NCBI GenBank assembly: GCA_029204225.1
Contig: CM055101.1
Coordinates: 43,894,180-43,958,179, forward strand
Direction of reading: 5' to 3'
Source of the DNA: Diphasiastrum complanatum
Taxonomy: Eukaryota; Streptophyta; Lycopodiopsida; Lycopodiales; Lycopodiaceae
Length of the DNA: 64,000 nucleotides
In this document: positions 54,300-64,000 of the stretch, in pieces
How positions within the stretch are numbered: position 1 is the stretch's first letter
How the letters are laid out: each line of letters opens with the position of its first letter
Notes under the pieces: generated by a model
Told to the model about the DNA's origin: nothing
Seen by the model: the letters and a program-made list of their open reading frames with translations, nothing else
Databases searched by the model: none
Translations under genes and position numbers: made by a program

Positions 54300-56524
54300 G
54301 CATGCAATCTGATGACCCGGGTCACAAGCCGGGTAAGCGTGCGTGGTACCTCCTCTTAGAGTCTGGCTGTCAATGTGACCTTCTCTCTCATCCCCCGATG
54401 GTCTCTCTTCTTCCTGTTCTCTTCAGAGCTTCCTTCCCCGTTTCTCCCTTCTCCCTCCCTTTCTTGTTTTGCGATCGATCGATCGATCCATTGCCGTTGA
54501 TCTCATCAGGTTTTCAAGCTACGAAACTGCAAATTTAAGTTCATCTTCTTTTGTATATTTCGATCTGCGCTCAGCCAGCAGCTTCGCTCTCCGATCTTAA
54601 GTATTTTACTAGAACCTGTTTGGCTTCGTTGCAGTTTTGATCCCATCGATCTGTCTATCTTTTTCTGTTTCAAATTCTTCGGTCTGTTTCGTTGCTACCG
54701 AGCATAGGTTTTGATTGGAGACATTTTCCTTGGATTTGTGTCTTTTCGAGTGTTTTTCCTTTGCTGATGATTTCTCAAATAGATCTGATAATATTTTCTT
54801 CAAACATTCTGGGCTATTTCTGAATGTTTTGCATGATCGCGTGGAGAGGCCGTTGTCCATGCCGCGAGCCTTTTTGTGTTCGAAATATTTAGCTTAAAAT
54901 CTACACATGCATCGATGATGATGATCAACGCTGTCCCTGCCTCGAAGGGCGTGCTATTGGAGGCTGAAAGATCTCGGTTCGGAAAGCGTGGAAGTTGCAA
55001 AAGAGGTATGTGTAGCTGCCGTAAAGATATGGCAAATGTTTTTTTGCTCTATTTTGACGGGGTATTATCGTGCGTAATCTCCCTCTTTGACTTAAGACTG
55101 GCCATTTCACACAAGGCGTTCCGGCGTAATTCCCTTGATGCTGGGCTTTCCAGCATTCTGGGGCATTGCGGCTGGCATACACAAACAGGAAATGCATTGT
55201 TTTTGGAAAAGGAAAACGTCATTGTGATCTATATGCAGCACTAAAGCCCTCGACCTCGAGGGCTTCACAGGGTTTGAGCACCCCTGTTCGAGGGCAGAGC
55301 GGGACTATGAAATCTGTAAAAGTCCTCGAGGGCTTCAGAACCCTAGCCGCCCTTGCTGTGCCCTCCTGCAGGGTTCCTAAAACCCCTAAAGCCCTTGGCC
55401 GAGAACGTCATGCTACACTTCTGACAAATTGACTTGTGATATATGTGATTTATTGGGCTTTTTCAGCGCTCCGCAGGTTAGTTTGGCATTTTAAAATTTT
55501 ACCATAGCATTAATTTTAGATTTGCTGATACCCTTTTCCATTGTTGCGATGCTATTGGTTCGCTACAACTTTTGAAATCTTGGTTTAATTTGATTTATGC
55601 TATATTTAAGATAAAAAAAAAAGCTCCTGTATTGTTGGGCAATGGATTTTTCAGTAACCTTTCCACCAGGTAAAACGGCCATAAATTCTGGTGAGGCCGG
55701 CAGGCTAAGCCATAGTCGATTGGCTGTTGAACTTGGTGGAAATGTCACGAATTTTTTCCCCCAGGTGTCAAGGATTGGCAAAGCATTCTACTTTAAGCTT
55801 GAAGTTTTTTATGGGTCAGTGTTTGGTTTTTTCTAAGTTGTAATATTCTCCAATTTCTTTACAGACTTTTTTGTGGGCCATTATCTGCTTTTGAAATTCT
55901 CATGGAGTTCAAGATTTTCATAGTCTGCCAGAGTGTCAATCTCAAAACTAATCGAAGATCTGGTTCACATCTCTTTCAAATGCTACACAGTTTTTTTCCT
56001 AGTAAATATGTGAATTGCATGATGTTTGTGTATGCTTGAATCACTTGTTGGATGGTGCAGAATGCTTCACACTGGTTAGATACTACTGAACCTGAATTAC
56101 CAGGATGCAAATTGGCTCCAGAACAAATCAGTCATACCAAAACAGCATGCTGATTATATACAAAGTTGCTGGGATCTTCATGGACATTGTATGTTTCATG
56201 TGTAATGGATAAATCTGATCTAAAGGCAAGTCAATTCATGTAAAAGGAAATCCTAGGTATTTGCATAAGCAAAGAAGTGAACTTGGTGTCCTAAATCCCG
56301 ATAGCAGCTTGCACTGTTATTTAAGAGTAAAACTATGGCTTGAGCAAGTTTTCATACTTTTTCCTCAACGTATTCTTCAAGAAATTATCAGGGAAATGTG
56401 GCACACATATATCTGATTAGCTTTTCATTTAATGTTGAGATAATCTATCCCCAGAGCAAAAAAACGGTGCAGTTTCGATTTTCTTAAAGCTTTCTAGGTC
56501 AAGCTGTTCAATATATATGCAAGA
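54300..56524 (+). promoter_or_regulatory. promoter and probable spliced 5' leader of the kinase gene
   Basis: The stretch 54350-54500 is CT-rich and typical of a plant 5' UTR. A GATC tandem follows at 54475-54487. A plausible donor is AAAGAG|GTATGT (exon end 55005) and a plausible acceptor is CTATCCCCAG|AGC (exon start 56455). If used, they place a short upstream ORF before the kinase start (see findings). A TAG at about 56496 stops the main frame upstream of the ATG and supports 56525 as the start. Confidence 0.5.
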
Positions 56525-58215
56525 ATGAATTGTGAGAGTCCTGTTGCTCTTGGTAGTAAGCTTAGTGCTAGCAGTAGTGTTGATACGAGCACCAAGAGTA
56601 GTCTGAGCAGCACAATTACTGGTTCCAGCAGTGGCGATGCTAGCATCATTGGAAAGCTCAGTGACGGAATCATGAGTGATGTGAAGATTTATAAGGTGAG
56701 TGATATTGCAAAAACTGTTGGCTTGGGTGGGAGTGGTGATAGTGCCACTAATAGCAACAGCCGCGCTAGCAATGGCAGCAACCTCAGTGATAGCAATGAA
56801 AGCAGTTGTAGCAGCTTCAGCAGCAATAGTAACAAGCCTCATAAGGCCAATGACAAAAGATGGGAGGCTATTCAAAAGATTCGAATGCGAGATGGGGCCC
56901 TGGGTTTGAGTCACTTCAGATTGCTGAAACGCCTCGGTTGCGGTGATATAGGTAGTGTGTATCTGGCAGAATTAAGGGGCAGCAGTAGCTGTTTTGCAAT
57001 GAAAGTGATGGATAAAGGATCACTGGCCAGTCGTAAGAAACTGTTAAGAGCTCAGACGGAGAGGGAAATATTGTCGTCATTGGATCATCCATTTTTGCCG
57101 ACTCTTTACACGCATTTTGAGACTGAAAAGTTTTCATGCTTGGTCATGGAATTTTGTATGGGAGGAGACCTGCATACCCTTCGCCAACGCCAGCCTGGGA
57201 AACATTTCACCGAACAAGCTGCCAGGTATGCAATTTATCAAAAAGTTTTTGCTCTCCTTCATTGCGTTGTCCCATGTTTGACTAATAAGGTTCCCAAGTC
57301 ATCAAGCAGGTTACCTTGTATTGTATGTCGTTATTCTCAGATCTTGGCTGAAGCCTTTCCTAGGAAAGAAGATACTTGTTAGGTTGAAGTAGGGTTCGCA
57401 CTTTGTGTTGTGATCTAGGAAAGTTGGCATGCTACTTAATACGTGTCATCAAGACCATCGTCGACATTCTTCGTTTGTGCTAGTGCAAAAATGACACCAA
57501 GATTTTAATTGAGTGCTTAAATGGTTAAGAGGCTTGTCATATAAGAAATTCACCTCAATTTTCCCTCTTACTGTTATATATTCTTTAGTTATAGAAAAGT
57601 TTGGAGTATTGACTTTGGTATTCCCACATAGAAAGGGCTTATCTACCGGCTATTCTTTTAAAGTCTAGGGTTCAAGATTGTTCAATTTGCTAAAATGGAT
57701 GTGGGCTATTGATACTAATAATACTATTAAGAAAGTTGAGGTTGTTTTTTTGGTTTCCTTTGCGTTTCCTTTTCAATGATGTATGTTTCTCTGTTTGTTG
57801 TTCTGTCTGGGTTATCCAAAAGTCAAAACCATGTGGTTTAGTTTATAGGTACCTCTTCGTATGAACCTTTTCTTGCATTCTCCTCTTTGTAGAAGCTTGC
57901 ATGGCCTGTTTAATGTTTCTTGTGTGTCAATGTATAGGAAGTTTGTAATGTGCTTTTAATTTTATGAATTTAGTGGTTAATTGCTTTTTTAATCAAGGTG
58001 TAAAATCTTTATCATAGATATATTTACCAAACTAGAGAGATTAGGCTCCATGTACATTGGTTTATGGTGTCATTTTCACCACGTTGCTTCAACATGTCGA
58101 TGCTTCTAGCTCATTTTAAGTGGGCTTTATGGCCTAGCACTTCGATGACATTCTGAATATGGAGTATTGTGTATTAGATAGAGTTTACATTTGATGCTGT
58201 TTTTGGAACATTTTC

Positions 58216-58250
<35 letters not shown>

Positions 58251-58677
58251 CACGCAAAACAAATTTATAAAGATTGGGATCAAAGGTAGTTCTTACCAGC
58301 CCTTATACATAAAGTAGTCATCTATGCGACGGTACCTACCTCTTGGATCTGGTTTGAGGCTGTAAACTTTAAAGTGCTTTTATGAGCTTACAAACCAAAA
58401 CAAGCAACTAGAGCAATAACAATATAGCATCAACTTAACTATAAACACTCTTTACTTGTGAAAGAAGAACTCAATAAATGTTCAGAAGTATATATTGGTT
58501 ATCTTGTTCTCAACAGTGAATGGGTTTTATCATGCACATTGCAAAGTGATTAGTTCCTTCCTTTCTTATTTAAGTGTTTTCTTTATGCAATCTAGTGTCT
58601 CCTAATGTCATATTTCTAGGCTTCACTTAAAAAAGATAGACCTGACACTTTTAACTGACATGGACGAGCTGTTCTGG

Positions 58678-58729
<52 letters not shown>

Positions 58730-61700
58730 GAAACAGATTCCACTGCTGCAACCATTTTGTGCCAATCTGCTTCATTGTGTGTGCACAGAGAACCGCATGG
58801 TTTTACATACACTTTGTGAAGCAATCTATTGTATCTACCAACCATAAGAATGAAGATCATGAAAATATAGAGTACATGAAGGACAAATGGTAACCTCGCG
58901 TTGTCCAAAAGTGGACTTTGCAATGTCTCCCTGACACTATTCGAACTTTATGTGAGGCCCCTCTGTGTCCACCAGCTGGAGAACATGATACATTGGCTGC
59001 AAGACCTGTACTAATTCTTCTACCTGCCTCCGGAAACTCTCGACAAATACGATACTCAGTTCTTGAGTACAATGCCATTGCACATCTTCAGAACTGGCTA
59101 CCATCTTGTACAACTCATGTTCTCATCTTGTACTAGTTAAAATCTCTCAAGCACAAGAAAATGCCAAGTGAACCTGATGGGTGCATGCTTCTTCGGATCC
59201 AGCTGGCTTGTGTACGTGTCAAACATGGTCAAAGTGCAATGTTTCCTCATGACAGACAAAGTTCACACTGGGAAGAGCCTTGGAATCCGTTCATGATACC
59301 CATGAAAAGCTTGCGATGTCCTGCATGAGGTCAATAGAGTGGCCCACACATGAAGCCCAAACTATGCTGGGAAAATTTCGATTTATCATCACCCCCATGG
59401 ATCTATAGATTGTAGTATTGTTTGTGACAACTTGAACGACGGCATCACTTGAACCACATGGGCAACGCCAACATATCCCAAATACTTTATCAATAAATTC
59501 AGTGGATTGTGCTGCTGCACTCTGAGATTCATTCACTACTTTTAAGGAACATGATATCCATGCAAGAAGATACCAAAATATTGATGATGGGCCTCTGTCA
59601 TATGTTTATCTACCAATCTGACATGATGGAACACCTATTAGTAGCCCAAGATATCCCTTCTGATGTACACCTCCCTTCTTAGTTAAGTAGTGCATAAAGC
59701 ATCCCTCACGGGGGCTTTCCACAATACATCACACGACCCAAGCTCAGTTGGTTAGCTTGACATCCAAAGTTTCTTCGGTCTCAAGTTCGAGCCTCCCCTT
59801 GGAAACCAAGAAGCACAATACATCACATGTGATAATCTCGTCTTCCATTTCTTCTGAAAATGGCAGTGTCAGTCAATGCAAGTGGGAGGTTGCCAGGGTA
59901 GAACTCACAAACCAACCGTGTAACATGATCAAGGTGTGTTCTTTGTTAGATGCCTGAAATGGATTATGGTATGCCCCGTATCATTTTAGTGGTCTGGCAT
60001 GTAGATTAGGCTATCGTGCATGCACTGTAGATCCATGGTGCTTTACAGGCATTGTCCCTTTGTATGTACACGTTTGTGGCTCCTCAAAGTTCTCCCTCAC
60101 AGGTGGGAGCTGCTGTTTGTGCTCTTGACGACCCTGCACCTGAAGGATACACCTGACGTCTCACACACCTGGATGGTTCTCTTCTTCATGTAGTATCATG
60201 AGAGAGGTCCGTTGCTGCTGGATGAGGCCAAGAATGCCTTGCATCTGATGGTGATGGCCTGGAGGGCCCTTCAAAAGTGCTGGGAGCTGCTGCACTAGTG
60301 CGAGAGCCTCGTGAAGTACCAGAGCCTCCAGGTGTCCGCTGTAGTTTTGTTGTAGCTACTGTGTATGACCACTAGCACACGTGGCCATTTTGTCTGAAGT
60401 CTCTAAGAGCATACCCCTCTCTGCCAGAGTGACATGTGCATACAAGGCAATGCCCTGCGTCCTACCATCTGGCAATGCACCGGACGCTCATGAGAGTGCT
60501 AGAGTACGTGTATCTCCCAATGAAGGGAGTGCCATCTCCGTGCTCTTAATCAGGGCACCTCCTCTCCATTCACTATTCCAACCTCCTCCCACATACCTTG
60601 CCCACCCTTCGATTGACATGGCTGAAAACTGTGCTAGATTCAAACACTACACTGGCTGAAAAGGATGCCAGTGGTTTATAGGCCAAAGTTTGTTGCTTTA
60701 CTGTAGTGAATTTTAGCAACTGAAATGGATACTTGTAGCAATCCTAGCGTTGATTCAAGCCCTCAATCACTGATTGTCGTGTCTTCTAGGCTCCACTATC
60801 TGCAAAGACTATAAAGCCGTCTACAAGTTGCCCAAAATTGAGAATTGCTGATTTCCCTCTCTACACCTACCAAACCCCAGTGTGATGCTCACGATCGCTC
60901 TCTTGTTGCATTTAGCTTCGATTTACGATCTTTGTCGCCAACTTTTGCCTCCCGTAGCCTCTTCCACATTTTCCTTCCAAAAACACTTTTTGCAAAAGAG
61001 GGGCATGAGGGGCTTGGGCCCTTTTCAAAAATCTCTTACAGTTTTATTTGTGTTCCACAGTACAGAACACACTCGTTCCTGAACAAGCATTCCAGAATGC
61101 TCACAAATTTGGAACTCAATCTGATGTATCTATGATGTCACTTGATGTCAACAATCATGTATATGCTCTTGAATGAAAGGAAAATACTAGCTATCAGCTG
61201 CAATCCTTGTTACATTGCTATTTTACTTCTAAGGTGACAGTTTCCTGTCCCAGCTGCTGACTTGCCTTTCTAGCATTCAGAAGTAAAACAGCTGTTATTT
61301 CCATGTTTCAAGTTTTATGGACTGAATGTTCTTACTATTTGCAGGCGGGACTGTTTGCTCATCTGTAATCCTAAAGAGCTGAGTACTTACTAGTAGTTTT
61401 TATAAGCCAAAATCTTAGCTGCCTGCCAAATTAACACAATATTTAAATGCATGTATAGGTAATTTGGCGATGCTGTGTTTTCTGTGCAGGTTCTATGCAT
61501 CTGAAGTACTTTTGGCTTTAGAGTATTTGCACATGCTGGGAGTGGTGTACAGAGATCTGAAGCCTGAAAATGTCCTTGTTAGAGAGGATGGCCATATTAT
61601 GCTATCAGATTTTGATTTGTCATTGAGATGCATTGTTAGTCCAACCCTAGTGAAATCTGCTTCAGTAGTAGATCCAGATTTTTCGAAAAGAGGCCCTGCA

Positions 61701-62375
61701 TATTGTGTTCAGCCGGCTTGTGTCGAGCCATCTTGCACTCAACCTGCATGCGTCCAGCCTTCGTGTGTACAACCATCGTGTTTTGTTCCGCGCTTACTTC
61801 CTCAGAAGTCCAAGAAGAATAGGAAACCTAAGAGTGAGATTGGTAATCAAGTAACACCCCTTCCGGAGCTTGTTGCTGAGCCCACAGATGCTCGATCGAT
61901 GTCCTTTGTTGGGACACACGAGTACCTTGCCCCTGAAATTATCAAAGGTGAAGGCCATGGCAGTGCTGTTGACTGGTGGACCTTTGGGATTTTCTTATAT
62001 GAGCTTCTTCATGGGAAAACGCCTTTCAAGGGATCAGGAAACAGGGCAACGTTGTTTAATGTAGTTGGACAACCGTTAAAATTTCCTGAGACATCTGGTG
62101 TAAGTTTTGCTGCTAGGGATCTCATAAGAGGCTTGCTGGTTAAAGATCCTCAGCATAGACTAGCATCAAAGCGTGGGGCAACAGAAATAAAGCAGCATCC
62201 ATTCTTTGATGGTGTAAATTGGGCTTTGATCCGGTCTGCTATGCCGCCAGAGATACCCAAGTCTTTGGAGTCTGAAGTACCTACAACTAAAGCAGCTCTC
62301 CCTTCAGCTGAAAAACAAGGTGCGAATGGGGACTCAAATTCCTCGGGATCTTACTTGGATTTTGATTTCTTTTAG
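56525..62375 (+). CDS. D6PK-like AGC VIII protein kinase, two coding exons
   Basis: Exons 56525-57225 and 61490-62375 join through AG|G (phase 2) with GT-AG borders and give 528 aa. Residues 1-125 are Ser-rich and probably disordered. The kinase domain starts near 130: glycine loop GCGDIG (138-143), ATP-binding Lys160, catalytic Asp256 in YRDLKPEN, and DFD (274-276) in place of DFG, the mark of plant AGC VIII kinases. An insert before the APE motif (about 300-365) carries repeated QPxC units and a basic KSKKNRKPK patch, as in D6PK. The end is LDFDFF, a PDK1-docking hydrophobic motif. D6PK kinases phosphorylate PIN auxin exporters at the plasma membrane; that role is inferred from family. The length fits (about 500 aa). 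All catalytic residues are present. Confidence 0.93.
58217..58247. repeat. (GA)n microsatellite in the kinase intron
   Basis: About fifteen units of GA. Confidence 0.9.
58681..58727. repeat. (CT)n microsatellite in the kinase intron
   Basis: Forty-seven bases of CT units. It lies about 430 bp from the GA tract at 58217-58247 and is complementary to it, so the two could pair in the unspliced transcript. Confidence 0.92.
58930..59690 (-). mobile_element. hAT-family transposase remnant (DUF659 region)
   Basis: The minus-strand frame 59536-59291 reads [16 protein letters not shown] and [20 protein letters not shown], the DUF659 catalytic-core block of plant hAT transposases. Further on, in other frames, [13 protein letters not shown] and [26 protein letters not shown] match the helical insertion that follows in the family. 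Several shifts and stops are present. The right end is uncertain: minus-strand sequence up to about 60660 may be its N-terminal region. Confidence 0.75.
59740..60660 (-). other. possible N-terminal region of the hAT remnant, unassigned
   Basis: The minus strand has long stretches with few stops (for example [19 protein letters not shown] near 60240) upstream of the DUF659 block. No BED zinc finger was recognised. Assignment to the hAT element rests only on position and orientation. Confidence 0.3.
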
Positions 62376-62720
62376 TTGTTGGTGTACATCACCTTACATT
62401 GATCAGCATGACGATGAAAGTCTGCTTGCAACTCTTGTAATATTATCAAACCTGGTGCAGATGCACTATTAAGGTAGAGACCGTTTCTCCTTGGGCTGAA
62501 AAATTTCGCTTTCCTGCAGTTTTCTATCCATCGTGACCCTTTTGATGGGTGGTGTTTTTTTGGTAATATTCTGCACAAGACACATCAAGAAAGTTGTATT
62601 ATATTTCCTTTGAGTGGGTAGAGCGGGTAAGTATACCTCATTGCCTTTGAGATACAAATGCTCTATTTTTATTAGCATGGACAGTTTCTTCAGTCAATAA
62701 ATTTCCATTCAGTTTCACAT
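62376..62720 (+). terminator. 3' UTR of the kinase gene with AATAAA signal
   Basis: An AATAAA at 62696-62701 lies 321 bases after the stop codon and is a plausible polyadenylation signal. The DNA between is T-rich and non-coding. Confidence 0.45.
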
Positions 62721-64000
62721 GGCAGCTCTGGAATAATTCAAATACTAAGATCAAGTTTTTTCATGCTCATCTTTCTTATGTAAATGTTCCCATTGTATTT
62801 ATGTTTGTATGCTGCTTGTTACAAATACACAGTATTTTGATTTGTTGCCCTCTATTACATAATAATCATTTGATTGCAATCTTATGCGGTAGTCATTTGT
62901 GTGAAATAATACGTAGTAGTCATGTATGTTATATTTGGCCCATGTTTCTTTGTTCTATCTCAACAATTGATAACTCATTATCCAGCATACTTCAAAGAAT
63001 CTTATTGTTGATGAATGGCGGTTTATGTAAATACTGCTCATTGTTGATGAAATGGTGGTTATTTACAGACTGCTCATTATTTGGAATCTTGTTACACTTT
63101 GGACATTCTATTGCACAAACACTGTGTAGTGGCCCGTGGATAGGTCATAGAGTATGCTTTTGACACACATCGCCAAAACCCTTCCAGTGAGTCATGTAAT
63201 GTGTTAATTGTAGTTGCATAATATGCTAATCATATGAGAACACTTTTCGCCAATTCTTTAGGTATAGTGCAACCTTTTACCTTTAATTACTGATTTTTAA
63301 AATTCTTGTCACAAAAAAATCATAATCACCTAAAAATACACTTCAATTTCATGGAAGAAAAGAAAAAAAATGACTGCTCGTTGCCATTACATTTGTCAAT
63401 GCTACTGGGTTAGCATTGCTTCCCTGCCAATGCATGTCAGTGGTGGGCCTCCTCTACACCCCTTGGTGTAGGACTGACTTGCTAAGAACATAATGTAAGC
63501 AGCCTCATGTAGCGAGGGAAAGGCACTATTGGATACATTGTCGCACAAGGCAATATGTTTACTTCTGTGATTCTGGACGGTACATTGGTCTGTGTGTTTT
63601 CTCAAGCTATCTTTGAAATGAAACATGCAAGATCTCTCACGTCCTTCCATAGGCATATCATCTCCAGCACCATAAAGTATCTCTACGCACTGCCGCCCAA
63701 TTGGCCTCAGCCTCATTTGCCATAAATCCTCGAAAGTGAACAGTTTCCAGGGCATTTTTTTTCATTTATAGCATTCAACATCTCCCAAAACTTGATTTGC
63801 GCCTTTGTATCTTCAACTTTCATCTCACAAATTGCTAATGTTTGTAAGCTTTGAATGCTGCAGAATCACAGTGCCAATTGAAACCAAGCAAATATTCGGT
63901 TAGAGACAAGCAACACACAACTTATCAAAACAAAGCCCAAATTAGGTTAATTGACCTGGGATCGTAGACATGTGATGCCATTGTAGTCCAACCACGTATT
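62721..64000. other. downstream intergenic, one unassigned ORF
   Basis: AT-rich DNA with no recognisable gene apart from the minus-strand ORF at 63402-63755, which is listed separately. Confidence 0.4.
63402..63755 (-). CDS. unassigned 117-aa ORF, transposase-like
   Basis: It contains PMEGRERSCMFHFKDSLRKHT, then HIALCDNVSN and an alanine/methionine-rich helix (EAAYIMFLA). The pattern of Cys-x-FHF...L-KHT followed by a short helix recalls MULE-type transposases but is not diagnostic. No start context or neighbouring domain supports a gene. Confidence 0.3.
   Translation of the reverse strand: MPWKLFTFEDLWQMRLRPIGRQCVEILYGAGDDMPMEGRERSCMFHFKDSLRKHTDQCTVQNHRSKHIALCDNVSNSAFPSLHEAAYIMFLASQSYTKGCRGGPPLTCIGREAMLTQ

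Larger units (their letters stand above)
57226..61489 (+). other. 4.26-kb intron of the kinase gene
   Basis: The donor is GCCAG|GTATGC and the acceptor TGTGCAG|GTTCTA. The split falls between kinase subdomains V and VI, just before [14 protein letters not shown]. It holds two dinucleotide repeats and a minus-strand hAT remnant; 57390-58200 and 60700-61440 show nothing recognisable. Confidence 0.88.

Noticed and set aside
56429-56914. 161-aa minus-strand ORF rich in Ala and Thr
   Set aside because: It is the complement of the Ser-rich N-terminal coding region of the kinase.
57226-57382. Continuation of the kinase ORF beyond 57225
   Set aside because: The sequence after GCCAG is an intron; the kinase domain resumes exactly in phase at 61490.
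58660-58893. 77-aa ORF with Ser-Leu repeats
   Set aside because: Translation of the (CT)n tract inside the kinase intron.
61464-61489. ATG at 61464 as a separate start for the kinase C-terminal half
   Set aside because: The codons before FYASEV are intron sequence ending in TGTGCAG; a protein starting here would lack the ATP-binding lobe.

Overview
This is nuclear DNA from a land plant with a repeat-rich genome. The evidence is spliced genes with GT-AG introns, a D6PK-type AGC VIII protein kinase, an NAIP/At4g15545-type coiled-coil gene, and dense Ty1-copia, Ty3-gypsy and hAT remnants. Very long introns and scrambled, decayed retroelements suggest a large-genome lineage such as a fern, lycophyte or gymnosperm, but I cannot fix the species. 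No rRNA, tRNA or CRISPR array was recognised.

Two intact-looking protein genes frame the window. Gene 1 lies on the minus strand (4368-21641) and encodes a 306-aa homologue of the plant At4g15545 / NAI2-interacting-protein family. I assembled it by eye from eight exons whose reading phases all agree. Its second intron is about 14.9 kb and holds a jumble of copia and gypsy fragments in both orientations, including a 716-bp solo LTR with a 5-bp target-site duplication. Gene 2 lies on the plus strand (56525-62375) and encodes a 528-aa D6PK-like AGC kinase in two coding exons. Its 4.26-kb intron carries a hAT transposase remnant, and a spliced 5' leader is likely.

Between them is transposon territory. 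From 1 to 3258 is the 3' half of a copia element whose RT-RNase H frame is broken mostly by single stop codons. From 23240 to 28261 is a complete, fairly young, apparently non-autonomous LTR element on the minus strand (1218-bp LTRs, CCAAC duplication, PBS and polypurine tract, no recognisable gag-pol). From 29.8 to 34.6 kb are a gypsy integrase scrap, a 433-bp inverted repeat and a copia element. From 35.2 to 35.7 kb are decayed exons of an ALY/REF-type mRNA-export adaptor. From 37 to 44.5 kb are a gypsy gag-protease-RT remnant and two fused copia remnants. From 47.3 to 53 kb are a minisatellite, a copia 5' end, an unknown cysteine-rich ORF with transposase-like composition, and another copia pol remnant. 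The rest is low-complexity or unassigned intergenic DNA.

The two genes have no evident functional link. The kinase probably acts at the plasma membrane on auxin transporters, and the coiled-coil protein belongs to a family linked to ER-derived structures. All element boundaries are read by eye; those marked approximate were not closed by a terminal repeat or target-site duplication.
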